This document shows, one piece after another, positions 45,345-54,153 of a stretch of DNA of 64,000 nucleotides. Location: the NCBI GenBank assembly GCA_965212125.1, contig OZ243045.1:868001-932000 (forward strand), read 5' to 3'. The notes below the pieces were generated by a model. It was not told the origin of the DNA. It saw only the letters and a list, made by a program, of their open reading frames with translations, and did not search any database. Made by a program: the position numbers and the translations under genes. The DNA is from CAYRJD01 sp965212125 (GTDB lineage: Bacteria; Actinomycetota; Acidimicrobiia; Acidimicrobiales; Poriferisodalaceae). Position 1 is the stretch's first letter, and each line of letters opens with the position of its first letter.

Positions 45345-45875
45345 ATGCCTAACAACGACATAGATGACGTGCTGAGCGGTGAAGGTGCCGAGGCGCTCGC
45401 CGCGGGCGTAGATGATGACGCGCTTGGCGAGCCTGACGAGAGCGAACTTAGCGACCTGGGCAGCGGAATAATTGACGACGCGGATGCAGATGACGATGAC
45501 GACGATGGTGACGACGCGGACGATGCGGATGCAGATGACGATGACGATGATGACGATGGTGACGACGCGGACAGTGCGGCGGTGGAGATACCGGCCGGAG
45601 CTCGCCCGGTGGTTGATGAGGACGACAAAGAAGAAGACGAAGAGCTAGAAGCCGACCTGGGCGAGATTCTGAAAGAGCGCCTGGCGACCGAGGATGAGAT
45701 ACGTGAGGATGATGACGACGAGATGGGGCCGACTGGTTTGGCTTCTAAATCCGCCGCCGTTCAGGAAGAGGAAATCACCTGCGACGGCTGCTTCTTGTTC
45801 ATAAGGCCATCGCAGCTTGATGAACGTTCCGGTGCGCCGGCCTGCCCACACTGCGGGGCGCCGGTCAAGCTCTGA
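45345..45875 (+). CDS. Highly acidic protein with a C-terminal zinc ribbon (DUF4193-like)
   Basis: A 176-residue protein. Residues 40-75 are mostly Asp (coded by a tandem repeat), 88-127 are Asp/Glu-rich, and the end carries a zinc ribbon with Cys 146, 149, 167 and 170 (ITCDGCFLF ... PACPHCG). The ending resembles actinobacterial DUF4193 proteins (TCxxCFLVxxRSQL), which are of unknown function. It is divergent from uvrB, and its stop abuts the convergent coaE stop with no gap. Confidence 0.75.
   Translation: MPNNDIDDVLSGEGAEALAAGVDDDALGEPDESELSDLGSGIIDDADADDDDDDGDDADDADADDDDDDDDGDDADSAAVEIPAGARPVVDEDDKEEDEELEADLGEILKERLATEDEIREDDDDEMGPTGLASKSAAVQEEEITCDGCFLFIRPSQLDERSGAPACPHCGAPVKL
45480..45571 (+). 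repeat. Direct repeat of about 45 bp coding for poly-Asp
   Basis: GCGGATGCAGATGACGATGAC begins at 45480 and again at 45525. Each copy ends in GACGATGGTGACGACGCGGA. The second is 5 bases longer overall through an extra GATGAT-type codon slip. In frame within the acidic zinc-ribbon gene. Confidence 0.75.
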
Positions 45876-46559
45876 TTATTCCGCTGGTGGCGTTGCGGGC
45901 TGGGCTGGCGTGGCGGGCTGGGCTGGCGTTGTAGGCAAGCTCATCGCCCACGCGTGGGCGGCATCTAGACGCGGTGCAAGCTCGGCCAACGTCTCCGCGT
46001 TACTAAGCACGTGATCGGCGACCGATAACCGTTCGCAGCGGGTGACTTGGGAGGCGATTCGGGCTTCGGCATCTTCACGCGACATTCCACGGGCGGTTAC
46101 TAGCCGCTCTATCGCAATCGCAACGGGTGTATCTACAACGAGCACGCCGCTGGTTGCGTAGCGCGGAGTTTCGTTTTTCAGCAGGCCTTCCGCCAGCAAG
46201 GGAATGTCCAACACGATCAGACGCTCCGACTGCTTGTAGGCCTGCTCCAAGCGCTTTTTGATCTCTCGTCCGACGGCGGGATGCACTATTTCGTTTAGCT
46301 TTGCCAAGGATTGCGCGTCGTTAAATACTTTTGCTGCCAGTGCGGGTCGGTCTAGCGCACCGTCTTCGCTCAGCATTGCATCGCCAAACTCGGCCGCTAT
46401 GGCGGCTAGCACCTCGCCGCCTGGTTGTTGCAGTTCGCGCACGATGGCGTCGGCGTCTATTAGATAGGCGCCACGATCAACAAGACCGGCTGAAACGGTG
46501 GTTTTGCCGCTACCGATGCCGCCGGTCAGGCCTATTGCGGTGGTTTGCTCGGTAGCCAT
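45876..46559 (-). CDS. coaE: Dephospho-CoA kinase
   Basis: A 227-residue kinase with P-loop GLTGGIGSGKTT (10-21), DADAIVRELQ and the lid region (RLVTARGMSREDAEARI). It performs the last step of coenzyme A synthesis. The C-terminus ends in a PAQPAT hexapeptide repeated twice, coded by an 18-base repeat at 45895-45930. The rpsA-coaE order is typical of actinobacteria. Confidence 0.95.
   Translation of the reverse strand: MATEQTTAIGLTGGIGSGKTTVSAGLVDRGAYLIDADAIVRELQQPGGEVLAAIAAEFGDAMLSEDGALDRPALAAKVFNDAQSLAKLNEIVHPAVGREIKKRLEQAYKQSERLIVLDIPLLAEGLLKNETPRYATSGVLVVDTPVAIAIERLVTARGMSREDAEARIASQVTRCERLSVADHVLSNAETLAELAPRLDAAHAWAMSLPTTPAQPATPAQPATPPAE
45895..45930 (-). repeat. 18-bp tandem repeat, two copies, coaE tail
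   Basis: GCGGGCTGGGCTGGCGTG (45895-45912) is followed by the same unit with one changed base (45913-45930). In coaE's frame it adds the hexapeptide PAQPAT twice at the C-terminus. Confidence 0.8.
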
Positions 46560-46591
46560 GCGCTTCGCTGGCTGCGTTTCGCCTGTGGTTG

Positions 46592-48157
46592 CTACGTGCT
46601 CTGCTGCGGTTCAGCTTCGGGACTGGCTGGCACGGGGTCTGCCGCGGCGCTCTCTTCAACGGCTGGCTCGCTGGCTGGCTCGGCGGTTGCTTCGCTAGCT
46701 GAATCGGCGCTAGTAGCTGATTCGGCGCTGGCCGGCGGCTCGGGGGCCGTGTTTTCTGCGCCTGTGTTTTCTGCGCCAGCGGCATCGCCCTGAGACTCGT
46801 ACTGCGCCAGAGCCTTTTGGTACACCTCTTCGCCGTGCTCTTCGTAATACTCACGCCAGGCTTTCTCAGCCTCTGATTCTTCTTTTGAATCCTCGCCCTC
46901 CTGGGGGGTGGCGTCGCCGATGAACTTGCCGGAATCGTCGTAGGCGTGCTCGCCAAACGCTGCCTGATATTCCTCCGCCACGGTGCCACCTTCCGCCGCT
47001 TGCTTGATGGAGAAACTGATCCGGCGGCGCTGCAGGTCAAATCCGATGATCTTGACCCAAAGCTCCTCGCCCGGTACTGCCACCTGCTCGGGTTGCTCAA
47101 CGTGATGCGCCGACATCTCAGAGATGTGCACAAGCCCTTCAATGCCCTCGCCCACCTGCACGAAAGCACCGAACTGCACCAGCTTGGTGACGCGCCCATA
47201 AACCAGCTCGTCAACCCGATGAGTGTCGGCAAACACCTGCCACGGGTCTTCCTGAGTTGCCTTGATTGACAAAGAGATGCGCTCGCGCTCACGGTCAATC
47301 CCTAGCACTTCTACTTCAACCTCTTGGCCGATCTCCACGACGGTGCCTGGGTGATCAACGTGTTTCCAGGAAAGCTCCGAAAGATGCACTAGCCCATCCA
47401 TGCCGCCCAAATCAACGAACGCACCGAAGCTGACGATTGAGGAAATCTTGCCCGTGCGGCGCTGGCCGGCCTGCACTTCGTCCATGAACGTCTTGCGCTC
47501 TTCTTTTTGACTTTCCTCTAGCCACGCCCGACGGCTGAGCACAACGTTGTTGCGAGTTTTGTCAAGCTCCAGAATCTTTGCTTCCATTACTTGACCTATG
47601 TAGGGCTCAAGATCACGCACGCGCCGCAGCTCAATCAGCGAAGCTGGCAAGAAACCGCGCAGCCCGATGTCCACGATCAAGCCGCCCTTGACTACTTCAA
47701 TAACAGGGCCGGTTACAACGCCGTCATTTTCTTTCAGCTCATCAATTTGCGCCCACGCACGCTCGTACTGCGCACGCTTTTTGGACATTATTAGGCGGCC
47801 GTCAAGGTCTTCTTTTTGCAGAACAAGCGCCTCGATTTGATCGCCGACCGCGACCACTTCTGACGGGTCAATGTCGTTGCGTATTGACAACTCTTGCGAC
47901 GGGATGACGCCCTCGGATTTGAACCCGATGTCCAGCAGAACCTCGTCACGATCCACCCGCACGACCGTGCCGGTCATCATGTCGCCGTCATCAAACTCCA
48001 CGATGGAGTTGGCGATGGCTTCGTCCAGGCTGTCGCCGTCTAGGTCGTCTTCGATAACCGTGCGAGGGATGTAATCGCCTGCGTCGGTGAATGTGCCGAA
48101 CTGCTCCGAGTCTTGCGCTAGATCTTCGTCTGGGAGCGTCTCAGTTGAGAAAGTCAT
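46592..48157 (-). CDS. rpsA: 30S ribosomal protein S1
   Basis: A 521-residue protein with four S1 RNA-binding domains (about 55-125, 142-207, 228-296, 313-383). The third is a classic copy: GKISSIVSFGAFVDLGGMDGLVHLSELSW. The last 120 residues are an acidic then Ala/Ser/Glu/Pro-rich tail, as often seen in actinobacteria. It binds mRNA on the small ribosomal subunit. Confidence 0.96.
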   Translation of the reverse strand: MTFSTETLPDEDLAQDSEQFGTFTDAGDYIPRTVIEDDLDGDSLDEAIANSIVEFDDGDMMTGTVVRVDRDEVLLDIGFKSEGVIPSQELSIRNDIDPSEVVAVGDQIEALVLQKEDLDGRLIMSKKRAQYERAWAQIDELKENDGVVTGPVIEVVKGGLIVDIGLRGFLPASLIELRRVRDLEPYIGQVMEAKILELDKTRNNVVLSRRAWLEESQKEERKTFMDEVQAGQRRTGKISSIVSFGAFVDLGGMDGLVHLSELSWKHVDHPGTVVEIGQEVEVEVLGIDRERERISLSIKATQEDPWQVFADTHRVDELVYGRVTKLVQFGAFVQVGEGIEGLVHISEMSAHHVEQPEQVAVPGEELWVKIIGFDLQRRRISFSIKQAAEGGTVAEEYQAAFGEHAYDDSGKFIGDATPQEGEDSKEESEAEKAWREYYEEHGEEVYQKALAQYESQGDAAGAENTGAENTAPEPPASAESATSADSASEATAEPASEPAVEESAAADPVPASPEAEPQQST

Positions 48158-48259
48158 TTAGTGGTTGCTCAGGTAGGCAATAAAAGCCGTCCCGCAGAGC
48201 CGGCGGAGACATGCCGCATGAAGGCTAGCGGCAGCAGGGCCTGGCTAGCCCTTGGCGCC

Positions 48260-51070
48260 TTAGCCCTTGGCGTCTGCCCAGGTCGCACCGATGCCGATGT
48301 CAACCTCAAGCGGCACGGACAACGCAACCGCATCACGCATCGTTGCCGCGGTGAGCTCACGAATGTCGTCACGCTCGGCTGGGGTGACCTCCAAGATCAC
48401 CTCATCATGCACCTGCAGTATCAGCGAGCTTTCGGTTTTCTTTGCTTCAAGGGCAGCATCAAGATGCACCAGAGCTATTTTGAAAATGTCCGCCGCCAGG
48501 CCCTGCACCGGGGCGTTCATCGCTTGCCGCTCGGCGGCTCGTCGGACCTGATGGTTGCGTGCGTTCAGCTCGGGAATGGGGCGACGCCGACCAAACACCG
48601 TCTCGGTGTAGCCGCGCTCGCGGCTTTCCTCAACGACCCGAGTCATAAAGTCTCTGACCCCGCTGAACGCGTCAAAATACGCATCCAAAATCTTGGCCGC
48701 CTCGCCCGTTTCAATGCCAAGCCGCTGGCCCAAGCCGAACGCTTCCATGCCGTAAATCAGGCCGTAGCTGACCATTTTGGCCTTGTTGCGCATGTCGCTT
48801 GTGACCTTGTCGGGACCCACCCCAAACACCGCCGCAGCCGTGGCGCGATGCACATCTTCGCCCGAAGCAAACATTGCGACCAGGCCCGGGTCTTCCGACA
48901 GATGCGCCACCACTCTTAGCTCGATTTGGTCGTAGTCGGCGACTAGCAGCTCAAACCCATCGCTTGGCACGAAGGCTCGCCGTACTCGCTTGCCGTGTTC
49001 GGCGCGCACGGGTATGGCGTGCAGATTGGGATGCTCGGAGCTAAGGCGCCCGGTGCGCGACACCGTTTGATGGAACACCGCATGTATGCGACCGTCCGGG
49101 GCTATCTCTCCCAGCAGCGTTTTCTCACAGGTGCTCTGCAGCTTGGTCGTTTCGCGGTAGCGCAGAACCAGGTCAACTATTTCGTGCTCGCTGCGGATCG
49201 CCTCAAGCGTCGCGGCGTTGGTCGAATACCCGCCAGATTGCGTGCGCTTGCCAGCCGTTAGCCCCAAGTCGCCAAACAGCACCTTGCCGAGCTCTTTGGG
49301 TGAGTTGATGTTGAACTCTCGGCCGGCGGCCTTAGTGATTTTCATTGCCAGCTTGGTGGCTTCTTTGCCAAGCTCTTTGCCGAACGCAGTTAGCTCAGCG
49401 CTGTCAACCCCTACCCCGCGTGTCTCCATCTTTTGCAGCACGGCGATAAGCGGGCGCTCTATTTCCGTGTAAAGCGAGGTCATCTCTAGCTCTTCAAGAG
49501 AGCCGCTAAGGACGGGTGCAAGCTGACTGACCGCTAGCGCTTGCGCGCCAAGCTGCTCAGTGTTGGCCTGGGCGGTGGCAGGGTCGTCCGGAATGTTCAG
49601 CACGCCTTGCGCTGGTTCGGCAAGCTCCGGCAAAGCCATCCTGCAAAAGCGCAGCAGCAGCTCATCGAGCTCCTTTTTTGAGGTTGCCGGATCGACCAGG
49701 TAGGCGGCAACTTGAGTGTCTATGCCCAGGGCATTGAGCGAAATCCCCATCGACTTCAACGCAGCCATGAGCTTTTTTGCGTGATGAACGGCGACTAGCG
49801 GCTTGCGTCGTTCAAATAGTTTCTTTAGCCCGCTCTTTACTTGCTTGGCGGCTAGCAGATCCGCGCTGAGGCAGAGCACGGTGATTTTCTTTGGGGCAGC
49901 GCTGGATTTTGAGCCGCCGGGCTTTAAATCGAGCACCAGCGCTAGGTCGGCTAGCTCCGGGCCGCCGCCTGCTGCTGCGCTGGCTAGCACTGCATCGGCT
50001 AGCACTGCATCGGCTGGTTTTAGGCGGTAGCCGACTGCGGTGTCGGTGATACCGGTCAGGTGCTTTAGCGCGTCAGCCGCAGTCTTTGGCGCGATTATTT
50101 TCAGCTCGGGCGCAATCACAGCGCTTAAATCCGCCGCCCCGGAACCCGCACCAGCACCGGCATCGCCGATCAAACCCTCCAACGCCGTTCCGACAGCCGC
50201 GTCGACCAGGCGCTTGTGCATGTCGGAAAACTCAAGCTCGGCAAATATTTTCACCAGCGCGGCGACATCGCTTTGCTGCCACCGCAGATCTTTGATGTTC
50301 ACTTGGGCTTTGTCGATCGGCACGTCGGTGCGCAGCGTCATCAGGCTGAGGTTCTCGCGCGCAAGCGCTTCATTTTCCGCCAGGTTCTCGCGCAGCTTCG
50401 GTGTGAGGTCATCCAGATTGGCGAAAATCCCGTCCAGGTCGCCGTAGTCGGTCAGCAGCTTGGCGGCGGTTTTCTCGCCCACTCCCGGCACGCCCGGCAA
50501 GTTGTCCGACTTGTCGCCACGCATGGCGGCGTATTGCGTGTACAGCCCGGGGCTCACGCCCACCTTTTCAGCTACGCCCTTTTCATCAAGCAGCACATAT
50601 TCGCTCACGCCGCGCAACGTGTAGAGCACTTGGATGTGCGGGTCTTGCGGCAGCTGAAAGGTGTCTCGGTCGCCGCTAACCACGACTGCGTCGTCGCCGT
50701 TGGTCTGCGCAGCGGTCGCCAGCGTCGCCAGCAAATCGTCGGCTTCGAAGCCAGCCAGATCAACCGCCGGAACCTTCATCGCTTCAAGCAGCCGCCGCAC
50801 CACCTGCAACTGGCGTATCAAATCCTCGGGCGCACGATCGCGCTGCGCCTTGTACGCAGGCTGGCGCTCATGGCGAAAGGTCGGCTCGGGCCGATCAAAA
50901 CAGACCGCAATGCCATCGGGGCGCTGGTCTCTAATGAGCGACGCCAGCATTGAGGAGAAGCCAAAAACGGCGTTGGTTACTTCGCCGGCACTGTTGGCCA
51001 TGTGGTCCGGAACCGCATAGAAGGCCCGGTATGTCAGTGAGTTTCCGTCAAGCAGCAGGAGCTTTGCCAC
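48260..51070 (-). CDS. polA: DNA polymerase I
   Basis: A 936-residue polymerase: N-terminal 5'-3' exonuclease (LLLLDGNSLTYRAFYA; AVCFDRPEPTFRHE; MRGDKSDNLPGVPGVGEKTA), a degenerate 3'-5' exonuclease region and family A polymerase domain (LVADYDQIELRVVAHLS; KMVSYGLIYGMEAFGL; VHDEVILEV). The Asp-x-Glu of a working proofreading site is not seen, as in mycobacterial and Taq enzymes. Low-complexity Ala/Gly stretches lie near 310-325 and 365-385. GTG at 51070 is 19 bases after the regulator gene; the frame extends to 51112. Confidence 0.96.
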   Translation of the reverse strand: MAKLLLLDGNSLTYRAFYAVPDHMANSAGEVTNAVFGFSSMLASLIRDQRPDGIAVCFDRPEPTFRHERQPAYKAQRDRAPEDLIRQLQVVRRLLEAMKVPAVDLAGFEADDLLATLATAAQTNGDDAVVVSGDRDTFQLPQDPHIQVLYTLRGVSEYVLLDEKGVAEKVGVSPGLYTQYAAMRGDKSDNLPGVPGVGEKTAAKLLTDYGDLDGIFANLDDLTPKLRENLAENEALARENLSLMTLRTDVPIDKAQVNIKDLRWQQSDVAALVKIFAELEFSDMHKRLVDAAVGTALEGLIGDAGAGAGSGAADLSAVIAPELKIIAPKTAADALKHLTGITDTAVGYRLKPADAVLADAVLASAAAGGGPELADLALVLDLKPGGSKSSAAPKKITVLCLSADLLAAKQVKSGLKKLFERRKPLVAVHHAKKLMAALKSMGISLNALGIDTQVAAYLVDPATSKKELDELLLRFCRMALPELAEPAQGVLNIPDDPATAQANTEQLGAQALAVSQLAPVLSGSLEELEMTSLYTEIERPLIAVLQKMETRGVGVDSAELTAFGKELGKEATKLAMKITKAAGREFNINSPKELGKVLFGDLGLTAGKRTQSGGYSTNAATLEAIRSEHEIVDLVLRYRETTKLQSTCEKTLLGEIAPDGRIHAVFHQTVSRTGRLSSEHPNLHAIPVRAEHGKRVRRAFVPSDGFELLVADYDQIELRVVAHLSEDPGLVAMFASGEDVHRATAAAVFGVGPDKVTSDMRNKAKMVSYGLIYGMEAFGLGQRLGIETGEAAKILDAYFDAFSGVRDFMTRVVEESRERGYTETVFGRRRPIPELNARNHQVRRAAERQAMNAPVQGLAADIFKIALVHLDAALEAKKTESSLILQVHDEVILEVTPAERDDIRELTAATMRDAVALSVPLEVDIGIGATWADAKG

Positions 51071-51089
51071 GAGACCTAGCCAGCGCCGC

Positions 51090-51665
51090 TCATGGCGTAA
51101 GCCGCCCGTCAAGCACGCTCTGCGAAGCCTCCGCCATGGACATGCGGCCGTCCATTGCCGACTTGCGAATAAAGCCGAACGAATCTCGCTCGGTCATGCC
51201 GTGCTCGTCCATTAGCAGCCCTTTGGCGCGGTCCACCAGCTTGCGGGTCTCCAGCTGCTCCTCTAGCGATTCGACCGTGGAGCTGAGCTCGCGCATTTCT
51301 TCAAACCGACCCAGCGCTACCTCTATAGCCGACACCAACTCTTCCACCTGAAACGGCTTCACCAGGTAAGACAGCACGCCCGCATCACGGGCTTTTTCAA
51401 TTAAGTGGCGCTGACTGAAGGCCGTCAAAATCACGATCGCCGTTTCGTTGTCGCTGGCGACCTCGCGGGCTGCATCCAGGCCGTCACGGCCGGGCATCTG
51501 AATGTCAAAAATGCATAAATCAGGCTTGTGCTCTCGCACGAGCAAAACGGCTTCATCGCCGCGGCCGGTCTCGGCGACAACGTCGTAGCCCTCGGCTTCC
51601 AGCATCTCGCGCAGATCCAAACGAATGATGGACTCGTCTTCTGCTATTACGACTCGCCTGGACAA
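51090..51665 (-). CDS. ANTAR-domain response regulator, PdtaR-like
   Basis: A 191-residue regulator with a receiver domain (acidic pocket AEDE at 8-11, phosphorylated Asp 54 in IFDIQMPG, Lys in YLVKPF) and a C-terminal ANTAR RNA-binding domain (KLVDRAKGLLMDEHGMTERDSFGFIRKSAMDGRMS). ANTAR proteins act by antitermination. The TTG at 51665 follows AAGGAG; the frame continues upstream into tRNA-Leu, which rules out longer starts. It precedes polA, as pdtaR does in mycobacteria. No partner kinase is in the window. Confidence 0.93.
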   Translation of the reverse strand: MSRRVVIAEDESIIRLDLREMLEAEGYDVVAETGRGDEAVLLVREHKPDLCIFDIQMPGRDGLDAAREVASDNETAIVILTAFSQRHLIEKARDAGVLSYLVKPFQVEELVSAIEVALGRFEEMRELSSTVESLEEQLETRKLVDRAKGLLMDEHGMTERDSFGFIRKSAMDGRMSMAEASQSVLDGRLTP

Positions 51666-51801
51666 CGCCGACCGCTCCTTGTAAGAACCAAGGCTGGGAT
51701 CGTCCACAGCGCCCGGCCAAGGCGCAAGTCTAAGGATGTGTGGCGCTGAGGGTGTGAGGGACGCACGGCGGGGCATCATGGTTAGGGCGTCAAGAGTGCT
51801 G

Positions 51802-51884
51802 TGCCCGGGGCGGGATTTGAACCCGCACGCCCGTGAGGGCAGAGGATTTTGAGTCCCCCGTGTCTTCCGTTCCACCACCCGGGC
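51802..51884 (-). tRNA. tRNA-Leu, anticodon CAA
   Basis: Read leftward: acceptor arms GCCCGGG/CCCGGGC, anticodon stem GGGGA/TCCTC with loop CTCAAAA (anticodon CAA, codon UUG), a long variable arm (CTGCCCTCACGGGCGT), and T-arm GCGGGTTCAAATCCCGC. CCA is not encoded. The rest of the 51666-51988 spacer holds the fabD leader. Confidence 0.93.
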
Positions 51885-51927
51885 CTATGGTTTGTGCCAG
51901 GTTATGGCTAGTTATGTCGCGTTCAAG

Positions 51928-51939
51928 GCGGCTAGCCGC
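51928..51939. promoter_or_regulatory. 12-bp perfect palindrome in the fabD leader
   Basis: GCGGCTAGCCGC reads the same on both strands and lies 50 bases before fabD. It may be an operator for the fatty-acid operon, but it contains GCTAGC, which is common throughout this region, so it may be incidental. Confidence 0.3.
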
Positions 51940-51988
51940 GTACCCTTGCTGATTCACCGATAACCCCGCCCAAGCCCCAGGAGGCTGC

Positions 51989-53164
51989 TTGCTGGCATTT
52001 ACTTTCCCCGGTCAGGGATCACAAACACCTGGGATGGGGCAGGCTTGGGTTGACCATGAGTCGTGGGAACTGGTTGAAGAGGCGTCAGAGATCTCTGGTC
52101 GCGATGTGGGCACCTTGCTGCTTAACGCCGACAAGGCTGACCTGCGCCACACTCACAACTCCCAGCTGACCACCTTCGTTCTTTCGCTGGTGATGCTTGA
52201 TGCGGCCGAACGCACCGGCGCGGCGCCCGCATTCGTTGCCGGTCACTCCCTTGGCGAATACACCGCTTTGTGTGCTTGCGGCGTTCTGTCGTTTGAGGAT
52301 GCGGTCAGATTGGTTTGCGCGCGCGGCGACGCAATGCAAGCCGCCGCCAAACAACAACCCGGCGCCATGGCAGCCGTCATCGGCATAGACGACAACCTGG
52401 TAGTAGAGGTGTGCGAACAAACCGAAGGTGACGTGTGGGCTGCGAACTTCAACGCTCCCGGACAGGTTGTAATAGCGGGTACGCAAGATGCGCTAGCCAA
52501 GGCCAGCGAAGCGGCTAAGGAAGCCGGCGCTAAGCGGGTGATGGGTCTGGCGGTTAGCGGCGCGTTTCACACGCCATATATGGAGCCAGCGCAAGAGCAT
52601 CTGCGGGCGGCTCTGAACGCCGTGGCGATACACACGCCAGCGGTTCCGGTGATCGCAAATGTGGACGCCACTGCATACGAAACCGCCGATGTCTGGGAAG
52701 AGTTGCTGGTCAGCCAGCTCACAAGCGCGGTGCGCTGGCGGGCGTCTTTACACACCCTGGAAGAAGCGGGCGTCTCCACCTTTGTTGAGCTAGGGCCGGG
52801 CAAGGCGCTTACCGGAATGGTCAGCCGAACCGTGCCCGCCGCTACTGCGCTGTCTATTAGTCAGCCCTCCGACATCGACAAGCTGCTCTCCGCGCTGGCT
52901 GCGATCCCATCAACGGGCGCCTTGGAGCTGGGCGGCGAAAACCTGTACGTGACCGAGCGCCTAATAGTCAGCCCGTGCGCCGGCGTGTTCAAACCCAACG
53001 AAGAAGTCCAGCCGAACACTGTCTTAGATGTCGGTGACGTTGTGGGTTGGGTCGCCGATGAAGAAGTGCGCTCGCCTTTCGCAGGTACCGTCTTAGGTGT
53101 GATGGCTGCCGATGGTGAGCGCGTAACGGCTCGTCAATCAATCGCCTGGCTGAGGGCCAAGTAA
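51989..53164 (+). CDS. fabD: Malonyl-CoA:ACP transacylase with an extra C-terminal biotinyl-like barrel
   Basis: A 391-residue protein. Residues 1-305 are FabD: FPGQGSQ, nucleophile Ser 87 (GHSLGEY), Arg 112 and His 194 (GAFHTPYM). It loads malonyl groups on ACP. Residues about 318-391 form an extra domain (LIVSPCAGVFKPNEEV ... VRSPFAGTVLGVMAADGERVTA) like a biotinyl/lipoyl barrel, but where the EAMKM lysine loop belongs there is only ADEE, so it cannot carry biotin. The TTG at 51989 follows AGGAGG. First gene of the fab operon. Confidence 0.92.
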   Translation: MLAFTFPGQGSQTPGMGQAWVDHESWELVEEASEISGRDVGTLLLNADKADLRHTHNSQLTTFVLSLVMLDAAERTGAAPAFVAGHSLGEYTALCACGVLSFEDAVRLVCARGDAMQAAAKQQPGAMAAVIGIDDNLVVEVCEQTEGDVWAANFNAPGQVVIAGTQDALAKASEAAKEAGAKRVMGLAVSGAFHTPYMEPAQEHLRAALNAVAIHTPAVPVIANVDATAYETADVWEELLVSQLTSAVRWRASLHTLEEAGVSTFVELGPGKALTGMVSRTVPAATALSISQPSDIDKLLSALAAIPSTGALELGGENLYVTERLIVSPCAGVFKPNEEVQPNTVLDVGDVVGWVADEEVRSPFAGTVLGVMAADGERVTARQSIAWLRAK

Positions 53165-53182
53165 AATTACCTAAGGGGACTA

Positions 53183-54130
53183 ATGATGAGTTCTGCAGAT
53201 AACACAGGAGCCCGCATTACCGGGATCGGGGTCGCCCTGCCGGAGAACGTTGTTACCAACGACGATTTGGCGGCCAAACTTGACACCTCAGATGAGTGGA
53301 TAACCGAACGCACCGGCATCAAGCAGCGCCACATCGGCGGGACTACCGCGGGGCTCGCCGTTGAAGCCTCCCAGGCGGCGCTGAAGGCTGCGGGGGTGGA
53401 TGCGTCCAGCATTGACCTGCTGGTGCTCGCCACCACCACGCCCGATCGGCGTGTTCCGGCTACCGCTTCAACCGTGCAAGAGAGCCTGGGCCTGACGTGC
53501 GGAGCGATGGATCTAAACGCAGCGTGCTCGGGCTTCGTTTACAGCCTGGTTACCGCCCACGGGTTCTGCTTGATGGGTTATGAGCGAATCTTGGTGGTCG
53601 GCGCTGAAACCGTGCACCGCCTTCTTGACTGGGAAGATCGCGCCTCTTGCATCTTGTTTGGCGATGGCGCCGGTGCCGCCGTGCTTGAGCGTTGCGAAGG
53701 CCCGGGCGACTTGATGGGCTGGCATCTGTCTAGCGACGGCTCAATGGAAGAATCGCTGTACTGCAACTTTGATGGGCCTTTGTATATGGCAGGCCAGACG
53801 GTGTTCAAAAAGGCCGTGCTGGTAATGGAAGAGGCCGCCCGTCAGGCCATGAAACAGGCCGGGCTGGGGCCGGATGACATTGACGTGGTCGTGCCGCATC
53901 AAGCCAACATTCGCATCGTTGAAACGGCATGCAAGCGGTTGGAAATCCCAATTGAGAAGGCCGCCATGGTTATTCATCGCACTGCGAACACATCGTCGGC
54001 TTCAATTCCGCTGGCGCTAGAAGAGGCGGTGCGGACCGGGAAAATCCAAGCCGGGCACAATGTTTTGTTGGTGGGTTTCGGTGCGGGCATGAGCTCGGCT
54101 TCTGCGTTGATTAAGTGGTCGGCTAGCTAG
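53183..54130 (+). CDS. fabH: Beta-ketoacyl-ACP synthase III
   Basis: A 315-residue thiolase-fold enzyme with catalytic Cys 115 (NAACSGF), His 239 (VPHQANIRI) and Asn 269 (RTANTSSAS). It starts fatty-acid chains by joining acyl-CoA and malonyl-ACP. AAGGGGAC precedes the ATG; a second ATG follows at once. It sits 18 bases after fabD. Confidence 0.96.
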   Translation: MMSSADNTGARITGIGVALPENVVTNDDLAAKLDTSDEWITERTGIKQRHIGGTTAGLAVEASQAALKAAGVDASSIDLLVLATTTPDRRVPATASTVQESLGLTCGAMDLNAACSGFVYSLVTAHGFCLMGYERILVVGAETVHRLLDWEDRASCILFGDGAGAAVLERCEGPGDLMGWHLSSDGSMEESLYCNFDGPLYMAGQTVFKKAVLVMEEAARQAMKQAGLGPDDIDVVVPHQANIRIVETACKRLEIPIEKAAMVIHRTANTSSASIPLALEEAVRTGKIQAGHNVLLVGFGAGMSSASALIKWSAS

Positions 54131-54153
54131 CCAACCCTGCTAACTACAAACCA

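Noticed and set aside
50216..50953. Rightward open frame of 245 codons within polA
   Set aside because: It is antisense to strongly conserved polA exonuclease coding sequence.
51666..51878. N-terminal extension of the ANTAR regulator
   Set aside because: It would run through tRNA-Leu(CAA); the TTG at 51665 has a good ribosome-binding site.
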